A stretch of 64,000 nucleotides of DNA from positions 1-64,000 of the forward strand of contig NZ_BBCD01000018.1 in assembly GCF_001311865.1 (NCBI RefSeq), given 5' to 3'. Positions 49,091 through 59,315 of this stretch are shown one piece after another. Each line of letters opens with the position of its first letter. Position 1 is the first letter of the stretch. Below the pieces are notes generated by a model that saw only the letters and a list, made by a program, of their open reading frames with translations, was not told the origin of the DNA and did no database searches. Made by a program: the position numbers and the translations under genes. Source of the DNA: Piscibacillus salipiscarius JCM 13188. Lineage in GTDB: Bacteria > Bacillota > Bacilli > Bacillales > Alkalibacillaceae.

Positions 49091-49885
49091 ACGATCCTCC
49101 CGAATTCCCCAATGGTTAGTTGGCCCGTTCCCATGTCCTAATGAGAAAGAATATCTTAAAGCTGACGTCACAAATTGTTTCGCATACTCAATAGAAGTCA
49201 ATAATAGATTTTCTTGCGCTAAAAGAGCTGTAATGGCTGCAGAATAAGTACACCCAGTTCCATGCGTACTCGTCGTATTAATTCTATTAGAAGTAAACTT
49301 GTAAAACTCATCACCATTGTATAACCAATCTATAGGATGACCTTCCAAATGACCACCCTTAATTAAGGCTGCTGAAGCACCTAATTCGTTGACAAGAATT
49401 TTGGCAGCGGCTTTCATATCTTCCATACTCGTAATACTAGTTTCGGTTAGGTATTCAGCTTCAGGAATATTTGGTGTCACAACCGTTGACAATGGAATTA
49501 AATAGTCTCTTAAATAATCGCGCGCATTTTCATTTATTAGAACATCACCACTTGTAGCTACCATGACTGGATCTAGAACGTAGTAAATATCCTGCTGCCT
49601 CATACGCTGATGTATAACTCGCATCATATCTTCTGTTGCAATCATACCTGTTTTGAATGCATTAACAGGTATATCTGTTAAAACAGAATCTAGTTGTTTT
49701 TCTATAAATTCTATTGGCAAGTGGTGCACATCTTGAACACCCGTCGTATTTTGAGCAACGACCGATGTAATGACTGACATCCCATAACTTTTTAATTCCT
49801 GAAAAGTTTTTAAGTCAGCTTGTATACCAGCTCCTCCAGATGGATCGGTTCCAGCAATCGTTAAAACAGTTGATACTTGTTTCAT
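49070..49885 (-). CDS. thiD: Hydroxymethylpyrimidine (phosphate) kinase ThiD
   Basis: 271 residues as read. It phosphorylates HMP and HMP-P. Ribokinase-fold motifs IAGTDPSGGAGIQADLKT, LDPVMVATSG and STHGTGCTYSAAI are intact. If the GGGG run near 49110 is one base long in error, the protein would end HWEFGRIV with its TGA overlapping the thiM ATG, in line with the rest of the operon. Confidence 0.93.
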   Translation of the reverse strand: MKQVSTVLTIAGTDPSGGAGIQADLKTFQELKSYGMSVITSVVAQNTTGVQDVHHLPIEFIEKQLDSVLTDIPVNAFKTGMIATEDMMRVIHQRMRQQDIYYVLDPVMVATSGDVLINENARDYLRDYLIPLSTVVTPNIPEAEYLTETSITSMEDMKAAAKILVNELGASAALIKGGHLEGHPIDWLYNGDEFYKFTSNRINTTSTHGTGCTYSAAITALLAQENLLLTSIEYAKQFVTSALRYSFSLGHGNGPTNHWGIREDRMNSKRN

Positions 49886-50568
49886 AGAGACACCTCGCTT
49901 GACCCAGACCAGTTTTCACATGTGTAAGCCATGTCCCAAAATTTAAGTTCGAGCTCACAGCTTTTACGAAATGCTTCTCTAATATTAATTTTCTCATTTT
50001 CATTTGCTAGTGATGCTAATGAGTCTAAGCGTTTTTCTTAAATTTAGAATTAAATCCTTAAGATCGTCTCGATCATAAAAGCTAATCCATTCATAAAAAG
50101 GGTGCTCCTCATTAATGTTAAAGTGCTCGATTAAATTTAAGGCAATTTCATAATACGTCCACGGGCAAGGTAAAAGCGCAGAATAAATCTCAGCTAATGT
50201 TCCGTTTTGTGCATGAAATAGCATGTGTTTTATATAATGATCTGCTGTTGGTGGTAACGGATGATGTTGTAACGACTTATAATCCACATTTGCATACTGG
50301 CAAAAGTTATGGTGTGGGTGCGTTTCATCATTTAAAATAAAACTTATTTGTTCGTTAAAAACTGAAAATCACTTCGCCTACTTGATTTAACTATGGCTAA
50401 TGCATAAACCTTAATAAATGAATTTAAGTACTCAAAATCTGCTTTAATATAATGCTTCACCGCTTCAGACGGGACATCACCGTTCCCAATTCCTTTAACA
50501 AAAGAGTGATTAAAGATCTTTTGAAATAAATCATCGTTTTCATGTCTTAAATTTTCTGTAAAGCTCAT
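49882..50568 (-). CDS. tenA: Thiaminase II TenA (frameshifted)
   Basis: About 226 residues after repairs near 50352 and 50025. It salvages the pyrimidine from degraded thiamine. Conserved features are the helix bundle, the ALLPCPWTYYEIA segment with the catalytic Cys, and the late EFWDMAY-like KFWDMAY. Stop and thiD start overlap as ATGA, and its own start overlaps the thiW stop. Confidence 0.9.
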
Positions 50569-51077
50569 TTAGCTACCTCCTCCTCAATGTTACCTGCTGC
50601 TCTTATTATGTGTTGATTTAATCTAGTAGTTAGTAAGACACCCATTATGGCACCTGGAACACAACTAACTATAAATACAGGGATAAAAAATAAAGCACCT
50701 GCTGAACTGCCCATTAGGAAATTTGCGATTGGGAATGCTATAAGCGCTCCTATTATTCCTGTTCCAAAGATTTCACCTCCAGCAGCCCAACCTTTTTCTT
50801 AAACCTTTTATATAAAATTCCTGCGAAAAAAGCTCCAATCATCCCCCCCTGGAAAGGCTAATAACGTACCTAAACCTAGCAAATTACGAATTAAAGCCAT
50901 GAGAAATGCTATTAACACAGCTGGACCTGTTCCAAGGGAAATGGCTGCCATGACATTAATGGCATGTTGAACTGGATAAGCTTTAGCAACTCCTGCTGGA
51001 AACCAAATAAACTGAGATCCAACAATACCGATTGCAATAAACACTGACATAACAGTTAATTTACGAACTTGCCCCAC
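50565..51077 (-). CDS. thiW: Thiazole/thiamine precursor ECF transporter S component ThiW (frameshifted)
   Basis: About 171 residues and five to six membrane helices. The start KLTVMSVFIAIGIVGS, then PVQHAINVMAAISLGTGPA and LLAFPGGMIGA, is typical of ThiW, the substrate-binding S component of an ECF importer. Two indels (near 50848 and 50799) split it. The GTG at 51077 has GGAGGTG 5 bases upstream. It directly follows the TPP riboswitch. Confidence 0.87.
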
Positions 51078-51120
51078 TACTTCACCTCCCTTTGATGCTA
51101 AAAAAGGACCTAAATATACA

Positions 51121-51152
51121 CAAAAACGTCAGGCCATAACTGGACCTGACGT
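51121..51152 (-). terminator. Riboswitch expression-platform terminator
   Basis: ACGTCAGG / CCTGACGT with an 11-base loop is followed by TTTTTG on the minus strand, between the TPP aptamer and thiW. Confidence 0.9.
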
Positions 51153-51177
51153 TAGAAGACATACTAAGTCATACATA

Positions 51178-51276
51178 GCTACTTCCCTACGCTGGTATTA
51201 ACCAGATCAGGTCCTTTAAGAGTTAGAAGCATGCGTGCTTCCTCTCAGCCCACGATTATTGGGCACCCCTAGTAGT
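51178..51276 (-). promoter_or_regulatory. TPP riboswitch controlling the thi operon
   Basis: The THI-box aptamer is clear on the minus strand: GGGGTGCCC, GGGCTGAGA, and the second half CTGATCTGGTTAATACCAG followed by CGTAGGGAAGT. Thiamine pyrophosphate binding is expected to favour the terminator at 51121-51152 and shut off thiW-tenA-thiD-thiM-thiE. Confidence 0.97.
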
Positions 51277-51319
51277 GCATCATTTTCAATTTTCATAATT
51301 TTACTTTAACAAAGAATAT

Positions 51320-52123
51320 TTATTCTGTCACGTTCAAATTTAATATTGACTCAAAAGTCCCTTTTCCATAGCAATTTTTTTCAGACCTTAAATAAATAAA
51401 AATTCCAAACACTAAGTAAAAGACTGAATTTAGAAGCAAAGCTGTGTAATCTAATGCTGTAAAATCTCCCCATGTATATCCGTGGATCATGACTTGACGT
51501 ACCATATCAATTCCTTTGGAAAATGGAGCAAACACTAAATAAGGAGCTACTGATAGTGGTACAAAAGCTAACCCCATTAAAATAAACTGAAGGACATTTA
51601 AGACGGATTGAATTTGTTTAATAATAATTGCAAGTCCTGCTAATAAAAAGCCAACTCCAATCATACTTAAAGTCGTAACCATAAAAATTGGTAATGCGAT
51701 ATCAATTCTTAAAATAAGCCACTCGCCGGCCGTTAACATAGATAGAATAAGTAACACAAACACAATCACACCATAAATCAATACATTTGAGACAATTCTT
51801 GCTAAAAGCACTTTCCACATGCCGAGTGGCGACATAAAGAGCTGCTCTAAAGTACCTCTCTGTGCTTCGACTAGCACGACAAACCCTAAATTTTGCATAA
51901 TGGTTAACATGAAAAACCATATCACGTAGTTTACTATGACGTATTGTACGTTCGTATCAACTTGTTGGGGGTCTCCAATAGCATATAGTCCTAGCAGCAT
52001 GGCTAAAAAGACGAAATAAAATTGAACAATCATGGTGATCGTATTGGGATAATAGCGTTTTAACTCTATATATTCTTTTGCCATATTGGCTTTAGTGAGA
52101 TGCCACAGCTGTGTCAATGTCAT
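51320..52123 (-). CDS. ABC-2 type transporter permease
   Basis: 267 residues, intact. Six membrane helices of the ABC2_membrane type, with the EAQRGTLEQLFMSPLGMWKV amphipathic segment typical of the family. It overlaps the ATPase gene by 32 bases and is its partner. The ATG at 52123 abuts its ribosome site; a TTG two codons later has better spacing. Exported substrate unknown. Confidence 0.88.
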   Translation of the reverse strand: MTLTQLWHLTKANMAKEYIELKRYYPNTITMIVQFYFVFLAMLLGLYAIGDPQQVDTNVQYVIVNYVIWFFMLTIMQNLGFVVLVEAQRGTLEQLFMSPLGMWKVLLARIVSNVLIYGVIVFVLLILSMLTAGEWLILRIDIALPIFMVTTLSMIGVGFLLAGLAIIIKQIQSVLNVLQFILMGLAFVPLSVAPYLVFAPFSKGIDMVRQVMIHGYTWGDFTALDYTALLLNSVFYLVFGIFIYLRSEKNCYGKGTFESILNLNVTE

Positions 52124-53064
52124 TCCCCTCCTTTATTAACTGCATAAAGACCTGTTCAAAATCGACTGTCGTACGATCAATTTTTTCAATTTTAGTTTGA
52201 TTACTTTTTAAAATATCCATAATGATATAAAGGTCGTCTTCTTTTTCCAAGGTCACGTTAATCTGGAGGTCATTTATTTCAACTATCGGAAAGTGGTTAT
52301 GGATGGCTACTTTCTGCTGTTCTGTGAGGACTTCTTCAATAGTGAAACTGTAAGCTCTTGTCTCAAACAATTTAATTAAATCTTCAACCTTTTCATCTGC
52401 TACGACTTTACCACCATTTATGATCACCGCTCTATCGCAAATGTCTTGAACAATAGGCATATCATGAGTACTTATAATAATCGTTTTACCTTGCTCGCTC
52501 ACAATCTGTTTAAGTAAGTCTCTTACCTCATAGCTTGTTTCAACGTCTAACCCTAAAGTCGGTTCGTCTAATAAAATCACATCCGTATCCGGGAGTAATG
52601 CAATCGCGATCGCAAGTTTCTGCTGCATCCCCCGTGACAAACTACTAACCAGTTCTTGCTCTTTATTTTTCAAATTGAAAAAAACTAGTAACTCATCTAT
52701 TTTACCTTGAATCGCTTTTTTGAGATTCCGCGATTCCCTGCAAAATACTCCATGTTTTCCCTAACTGTGAGTCTCCAGTATATATTTCTGTTCCCTTCTA
52801 ACACTGCCGTAATATAATTGACTGCCTTTAGTCGTTCTTTATTAGAGTCAAACCCATTTATATGTACGCTTCCTCCATTCGGTTTTAACAGACCACAAAT
52901 TGACTTAATGGTCGTTGTTTTACCAGCACCATTTGGACCTAACAAACCTAAGATTTCACCTCGATAAACATCAAAACTAACGCCATCTACTGCTTTGACA
53001 AGTTCTTTTGTCTTCTTCTTTTGTAAACCTTCTCTAAGTTCCTAACCTCAATAATTTTCTCCAT
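52092..53064 (-). CDS. ABC transporter ATP-binding protein (frameshifted)
   Basis: About 323 residues after repairs near 53040 and 52700. Walker A GPNGAGKTTT, signature LSRGMQQK, Walker B VILLDEPTLGLD and STHDMP are visible. The signature has R in place of G (LSRG), as in some ABC-2 exporters. GGGGGATGAGA precedes the ATG at 53064. It is upstream of the permease gene in one operon. Confidence 0.88.
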
Positions 53065-53141
53065 TCTCATCCCCCATTTTCATAATCCATTGTCATTATA
53101 TAACAAATTTTCTGAAAAGTGTTACCAACTTGGGAATGTTT

Positions 53142-54076
53142 TTACATCAGACTTAAGTCTGAATGTGAAATATGGATTAGACGGTTACACGAGTCTTCTG
53201 TTAATTCATTTAAACCACTTGTTTGTTCAATAAACTTTTGGACGATTGAAGGTTGTTTATAAAAAATTTCAACTTGCATATATTGATATAAATCCTTTAA
53301 AACAAAATCTGTTTCATTTAAGAGTTAATTAATAGAGACCCCCGATGATAATTGTTGCACCACCATTGAACAAGCAATTGGCCAGCCTTCAGTCAGGCTA
53401 TAAATATCTTCAACTTGATCATCATTTAGTTCGATGCTATTCATGTCTCTAATCAGGTGATCCATTTCATCTAATGACAAGGCAAGGTGTTGAGTGATAA
53501 TCTCTAATAAATCGTCTTGGACCTTTAATTGTTGTAATGGTGTCCAGTTAGGTTTATGCCTAGTCGATATGACGATGTGAATGTTTTTGGAATATGCTTA
53601 ATTAATAACTGCATCCATTTATGAAAAGAATGGGCTTGATTTAACACATGAACGTCATCAATTACTAAAACTAGTTCATCATTTAAGGCTTCTATTTCAT
53701 TAACCATCATCGTCATTAACGTCCAAAGCTCATCATCTTTTACATGTTGATTCAATTGATTAAATTGATCCATTAAATCACGACCAAATTCAGGTGAGGC
53801 GGATTGAATAGCTGTCACCATTTTCGTTAATAATCTAATAATATGCTGGTCATATTCGGCAACTGTTAGCCAACACGATTTAGAATCTAAGTCTTGGATA
53901 AACCTACTTAAACCAACCGTTTTACCATAACCAGCTCCAGCATAAATGATTGTTAGAGGATAGTTAGGAATGAGTTGTAATTGTCTATGTAATTTAATGC
54001 GATGGATAAATTGATCTTTTACTGGCGGCGGCGATAATTGAGATTTTAAAACGGGAACTTGGTTACTCATCAGCAT
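53142..54076 (-). pseudogene. Truncated MalT/LuxR-type STAND regulator
   Basis: About 310 codons remain. The N-terminal P-loop (YAGAGYGKT), LVIDDVHVL and the ITQHLALSLDEMDHL segment identify the MalT/AcoK-type STAND ATPase family, normally around 800-900 residues with a TPR-like domain and a C-terminal LuxR helix-turn-helix. A frameshift near 53575 and an in-frame stop at 53325-53327 interrupt it, and the frame ends at 53142 with both later domains missing. Unlike the other broken genes, a real truncation is likely. Confidence 0.75.
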
Positions 54077-54238
54077 CCTCCTTATTCAGAAAATTAATAA
54101 TTTTATTTTAACATAGTTCAATTATACCAACTCTTATTAATAAGTTTAATTATGAACCTGAAAAGTTTTTATCAGAAGAAATTAATAAGAAGTTTTGATA
54201 AAATAGTTAATAGACAATGTGAAAAAAGGGGAACTGCC

Positions 54239-55697
54239 ATGCAATTAGGTTCGTTTGATAATGATGTATTCGTATTAATCATAGCTTTTCTATTAATTAG
54301 TGGAGTCATAGCTGCAAAATTCTCTAGCCGCATTGGTCTTCCTTCACTAGTCCTTTTCATACTCGTCGGAATGTTAATTGGTAGCGACGGGTTAGGCTGG
54401 ATTTACTTTGATAATGCAGAAATTGCTCAAATGGCAGGTATTCTAGCACTAATTATTATTCTTTTTGAAGGTGGTCTTCAAACAAATGGAAGACCGTTCG
54501 ATCTGTTGCCCTACCTTCTATCTCGCTTGCAACTGTTGGTGTCCTTCTTACATCACTGATCACAGGAGTAGCCGTTCATTATATATTAGATGTCTTATGG
54601 TATGAGGCCTTATTATTTGGTGCTATTGTTGGTTCTACTGATGCCGCAGCCGTGTTCGCAGCATTAAAAGAACGAAATATTAAAGCCAAGATGGGAGCAA
54701 CTCTTGAAGCTGAGTCAGGTACAAACGATCCCATGGCTGTATTCTTAACACTCATTTTTATTGAACTACTATTACAACCTGACACAAGTCTTTGGATCAT
54801 GATTCCTTCTTTCTTCTGGCAAATGGGAATGGGTCTATTACTTGGACTAAGCATCGGTAAATTAGCTTCGTTTTCAATTAATCGAATTAATTTAGAATCA
54901 TCTGGTTTATACCCGATTTTTACTTTATCGTTTGGGTTACTAACCTATAGTATTGCTTCAACCATTGATGCCAGTGGGTTTTTAGCTGTATATGTTGCAG
55001 CCCTTGTGATTGGTAACTCAGAATTAACTTACCGTTATTCTATTTCGCAATTTAATGAAGGGTTCGCTTGGATGGCTCAAATTCTAATGTTCGTGATTTT
55101 AGGATTACTTGCTTTTCCTGAACACGTCTTTTCTTTTAGTGTCATGACGCAAGGATTATTAATTTCATTCGTTCTTATTTTTATAGCTCGGCCAGCTGCC
55201 GTGTTCTTGTCATTAATTCGAATGAAGTATACCGTAAAAGAAAAGATTTTCTTATCTTGGGCAGGTCTACGCGGTGCTGTACCAATCGTCTTAGCTACCT
55301 TTCCAATTGTAGCCGGTATTGAAAATGCTACTTTATTATTCAATATTATCTTTTCGTTGTCTTAACATCGGCTCTTGTTCAAGGTTCATCGATTAACTAT
55401 ATCGCGGAAAAATTAGGTCTAATGGGGCCAGTTAAAGATACTCCGCACCATTCTATTGAGTTGATTTCAATTGCCAAAGCAAATGCCGAGATGATTCAGT
55501 TTCAGGCAAATCGCGATAATGCGGTGGTGGGTAGAACATTAAAAGATATCGAATTTCCGAAAAGAGCTACAATCAGTGCCATTGTGCGAGGTGATCGGTT
55601 AATCACACCTTATGGTGATACTGAAATTAAACCTGGAGACTTCTTATATATCTTAGTCTCACGAAAATATAAAGAAGAACTTAAAAAAAAATGTTAA
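54239..55697 (+). CDS. Potassium/sodium-proton antiporter, CPA1 type with RCK-C domain (frameshifted)
   Basis: About 486 residues after repairs near 54505 and 55360. Around twelve membrane helices carry the Na+/H+ exchanger motifs GVIAAKFSSRIGLPSLV and ESGTNDPMAVF. The C-terminal TrkA-C (RCK-C) domain runs from about residue 410 to 480 (VVGRTLKDIEFPKRA). Nucleotide or ion regulation is likely. The ATG at 54239 has AAAGGGG upstream. Confidence 0.88.
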
Positions 55698-55716
55698 ATG
55701 AAAAAAACCAGAGTCA

Positions 55717-55750
55717 AAACAACCCAAGGATGCTTAATTCCTTGGGTTAA
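55717..55750. terminator. Bidirectional terminator
   Basis: AACCCAAGGA / CCTTGGGTT hairpin between the antiporter and a convergent GNAT gene. Confidence 0.75.
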
Positions 55751-56284
55751 TTAGTTATGGCATAAATTTTTAAGTTTTTGTGTTCACCTTTAACAAAAAT
55801 CTCTTCGTCATCGTTCCCTCGTATGACATCCCGACTTTTTGCATCACACGTTCAGAATTAATATTTTCTTCAAAACATAAGGCCTGGACTCTAACAAGTT
55901 TCATGTTATTAAAGCCAAAATCTATCATTTATTGACCACTTCTGGCATTAAACCTTTTCCCCAATAATCCGGTGATAAGACATAGCCAATCTCTGCTACA
56001 CGATGATCTTTCTTCCACCATACAAAATCGGCCGTCCCGATTACTTTTGATCTTTTTATGATTAATTTCCCATGGCGCTACTTGATGGTCCGCATATCGA
56101 CTTTGGGCAAAATCAATAACTGTAATGTTTCTTCTATACTTTTATGGGCATCCCAAGTGACATTGTCTGATACGATGCGTTGACTTGCGTAATGATGGAT
56201 ATCTGCAGCATCCTCATAGGTAAGCTTCTTTAATTTAATTCGCTCTGTTTCAAGTTCTGGAAACGGGTTAAATACGTTCTCCAC
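55747..56284 (-). CDS. RimJ/RimL-type GNAT acetyltransferase (several frameshifts)
   Basis: About 178 residues, with at least three indels (near 56110, 55925 and 55800). Recognisable are LETERIKLKKLTYEDA at the start, the DYWGKGLMPEV-like acetyl-CoA loop and the closing VMQKVGMSYEGTM and VKGEHKNLKIYAI. Substrate unknown. The GTG at 56284 has AGGGGGG 5 bases upstream. Confidence 0.72.
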
Positions 56285-56347
56285 GAAATCCCCCCTTATA
56301 TATATATTTCGCAAGTTATGTCGAATTTCCTTTTGACAAAAGAAAGT

Positions 56348-56373
56348 AAGCTATGAACATGTGTTCATAGCTT
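56348..56373. repeat. 26-bp near-perfect palindrome
   Basis: AAGCTATGAACA and TGTTCATAGCTT surround a 2-base centre. There is no T tail on either strand. It lies upstream of the GNAT gene and downstream of the small membrane gene; it may be an operator. Confidence 0.5.
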
Positions 56374-56497
56374 CACTACTGCTTCTCACTATATGTGACT
56401 AGGGGGAAATAACCTTTTTCTAATTATAAGAATAACACCACTTGAACCGCTTTCATATTACACAAGGTTTAAATGAATATTACAAAATTATGTCAAA

Positions 56498-56750
56498 TCA
56501 GAAAATATAAATGGCTAAAGCGATAATGCTTGCAATGACCACGACTCCATAAATAATTAACAGAGACGGAATGTTTTTCTGCAATGAAGATGTCTCATAT
56601 TCCCAAGAACGTTTTAAGTTCATCTTTTGGTGAGTGGCCTTCTTGTTCATACTTTTTAACTTTATTTGTTTCATTTTTCCCAATTAAGAATGTACCAATT
56701 AACGTTACGACAAATAAAACACCTATAATTAAATAAACTGCCGTCGACAT
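56498..56750 (-). CDS. Small two-helix membrane protein (frameshifted)
   Basis: About 83 residues. The N-terminus MSTAVYLIIGVLFVVTLIG gives a first membrane helix, a charged middle follows, and IPSLLIIYGVVVIASIIAL gives the second. At least one indel lies near 56640-56690. GGAGGGG lies 6 bases before the ATG at 56750. I do not recognise the family. Confidence 0.55.
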
Positions 56751-56858
56751 TTTAATCCCCTCCATCTAACTATATTTTACAATAAAATAATGCATCTGAA
56801 TATCCTTCTGATTGTGACAAATACTACACAAAAAGGGTATATAGAAATGGAGTGTAAA

Positions 56859-58439
56859 ATGATGTCTAAACCTAAATTTCCGGATCAGTCTCATTCTATA
56901 TGGTTTGAAGAGACTTCAATTCCGACCTTTGAACCACTTACTGAAGACTTAACAACTGATGTCGTCATTATTGGTGGTGGAATTACTGGCATAACTGCCG
57001 CCTATCTTTTGTCACAACAAATATTAAAGTCGCGTTACTTGAAGCTAGTACGTTATTAAATGGCACAACTGGACATACGACGGCAAAAGTAACCGCCCAG
57101 CATGAAATTATCTATCAGGATTTAATTAATAAAATGGGGTATAACACAGCCAGACTCTATTATGAGGCGAATATGGACGCACTTAAATTGGTTGAAGAGC
57201 TTGTGACGAACCATCAAATTGATTGTGATTTTGAGAAACAGGATGCCTATCTATTTTCAACTTCTGGAGAGTACAAAAATAAGCTTGAAAAAGAGTACCA
57301 AGCTTATGACAACTTAAAATATTAAAGGAAATTTAGAAAGTGAGATTCCCTTTAATGTTCCAATTGAAAATGCTTTATCTATGAAAAATCAAGCGCAGTT
57401 CCATCCGCTAAAATACTTATCTCATTTAATTAAACTCATCCAGGATAAAGGCGGGAAGTTCTATGAACAGACAGTTGCTGTTGATGTTGAGGATGCTCAC
57501 GGTGCCGCTGTCGTTGTCACTCGAGACGGCTTTCGTGTGAAAGCTAACTACGCGTTAGCCTGTTCTCACTTTCCTTTTTATGAAGGAACGGGACTCTATT
57601 CAACTAGAATGTATGCCAGCCGTTCATATGTGTTAGCTGTTAAAGCTAACAAACCTTATCCAGGTGGCATGTACTTAAGTGTTGATAAACCAGAACATTC
57701 AATCCGTAAGGCTACTTATAATGGCGAAGAGGTTTATTTAATCGGTGGTGAGGATCACAAGACTGGTCAAGGTAAAGGCATGATGGAACACTTTAAAGGC
57801 TTAAAACGCTTCTGTGATGACTTATTTACAGAAAATGAATATGAAATTTTACACAGATGGTCAGCTCAGGATCTTATCACCCTAGATAAAATTCCATATG
57901 TTGGCCCGATTACTAAGAAACGACAAAACGTACTAATTGCAACAGGCTACCGTAAATGGGGTATGACGAATGGAACTAATGCCGCAAAGTTAATGAGTGA
58001 TTATGTTTTAGGTGAGATGAATCCATATCAAGACGTCTTTTCTCCTTCTCGCTTTTCACCAGATCCAAGTTTAAAGAAATTTTTCATGGAAAACTTGGAT
58101 ATGGCTAAACACTTAATTAAAGGAAAAATGGAAGTGCCACGCACTAAAATTGAAGAGTTAGATCATGATGAAGGTTCGATTATACGAATGGATGGTGAGC
58201 GAAAAGGAGCTTATAAAGATCCCGATGGACAAGTTCATATCGTTGACACGACATGTACTCATGCAGGATGTGAAGTTAATTGGAATGAATCAGAACGTTC
58301 ATGGGATTGTCCTTGTCATGGATCTCGATTCTCATATACTGGTGAGGTGTTAGAAGGCCCTGCTGAAACTCCATTGCAGAAGCATGACTTTCACATGATT
58401 GACGACTATAAATTTGACGACAAACGTTCAGGTTATTAA
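56859..58439 (+). CDS. yhfW: FAD-dependent oxidoreductase with C-terminal Rieske domain (frameshifted)
   Basis: About 526 residues after repairs near 57015 and 57322. A DAO-type FAD domain begins with DVVIIGGGITGITAAYLL. The last 90 residues are a Rieske [2Fe-2S] domain with CTHAGC and CPCHGS, so both Cys/His ligand pairs are present. It matches B. subtilis YhfW. The electron donor and substrate are unknown. It directly precedes two YflT-type stress genes. Confidence 0.9.
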
Positions 58440-58452
58440 GGAGGAAAGTTTT

Positions 58453-58779
58453 ATGGCGTATGTAAAAGATTATAAAAATGACCAAAACATTGAACATGAC
58501 ATTAAGAAATTATTAGGTAATGGTGTCAGTCAAGAAGATATTTATGTATTGACTCATGATGATGAGCATACAGAAGATTTAGCTCATAAAACTCGAACAC
58601 ATACGATCGAACTCATGCAAAGTGAAGGATTTGACCAAAAAGGCAATGAATTAAGAGCAAAACTAGAAGAAGTTGGCGTATCAGAAGAAAGCGCTGAACA
58701 ATATGAAGCGATGTTGGATCAAGGGAAGATTCTATTAATCGTAAGAGGCGAGCGAGATTTTGATGATTTATTAAGTTAA
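58453..58779 (+). CDS. yflT: YflT/GSP17M-type general stress protein
   Basis: 108 residues, intact. The DUF (heat-induced YflT) domain shows as KDYKNDQNIEHDIKKLLGNGV, IYVLTHDDEHTE and ILLIV. In B. subtilis YflT is under the sigma-B stress regulon. It follows yhfW by 13 bases with AAGGAGG upstream, so both are likely cotranscribed. Confidence 0.85.
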   Translation: MAYVKDYKNDQNIEHDIKKLLGNGVSQEDIYVLTHDDEHTEDLAHKTRTHTIELMQSEGFDQKGNELRAKLEEVGVSEESAEQYEAMLDQGKILLIVRGERDFDDLLS

Positions 58780-58854
58780 GCCCTTCTTGTATGTTTTAGA
58801 TTTCGTTCACGTGGTAAACACCTAATGTAACATATTAAAGAAGGAGTGAAAGAC

Positions 58855-59201
58855 ATGCCATTTGTAAAAGAATATACGAATGATGAAAAACTTGTTCAAG
58901 ATGTTCAAAAACTAAAAGATCACGGAATTGACAACTCTGAAGTGTATATATTGTCACATGATGACGATCGTACAGAACGTATTGCGAGTAATGCAAAAGC
59001 CAACACGATTGGCTTTAGTGAGCAAGATATGAAAAACTTCTTGAATAATATGTTCAACAAAAAGGTGACGAACTTAGAACTAAACTTCAAGAAATGGGCT
59101 TTAGTAAAGATGAAGCTGAAGAATATGAAGAAGACATGGATGAAGGTAAAGTATTATTAATTATCAATAGCGATCAAGCCGTATCATCGGTATTAGAATA
59201 A
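58855..59201 (+). CDS. Second YflT-type stress protein (frameshifted)
   Basis: About 115 residues after repair near 59060. It is a paralogue of the preceding gene (FVKEYTNDEKLVQDVQKLKDHGI, VYILSHDDDRTE, GKVLLIIN). Tandem duplication of the family is suggested, though the two share only moderate identity by eye. GAAGGAG lies 8 bases before the ATG at 58855. Confidence 0.82.
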
Positions 59202-59227
59202 ACTATCTCCTCCCCCTAATAGTTTTT

Positions 59228-59259
59228 AGGACCTCACAGTAAAATGTGGGGTCCTTTTT
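59228..59259 (+). terminator. Terminator of the YflT genes
   Basis: AGGACCTCACA / TGTGGGGTCCT (one mismatch) is followed by TTTTTG. Confidence 0.85.
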
Positions 59260-59315
59260 GTGCTAATACAGTAAATTTCTCCGTGGTTAAACGGGCGCTC
59301 AGCTCTTTTCAGATC

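Noticed and set aside
48314-49885. A natural thiD-thiM fusion
   Set aside because: The two genes are in one frame only if a single indel is invoked. A good ribosome site before the thiM ATG and the ATGA overlaps in the rest of the operon favour two proteins.
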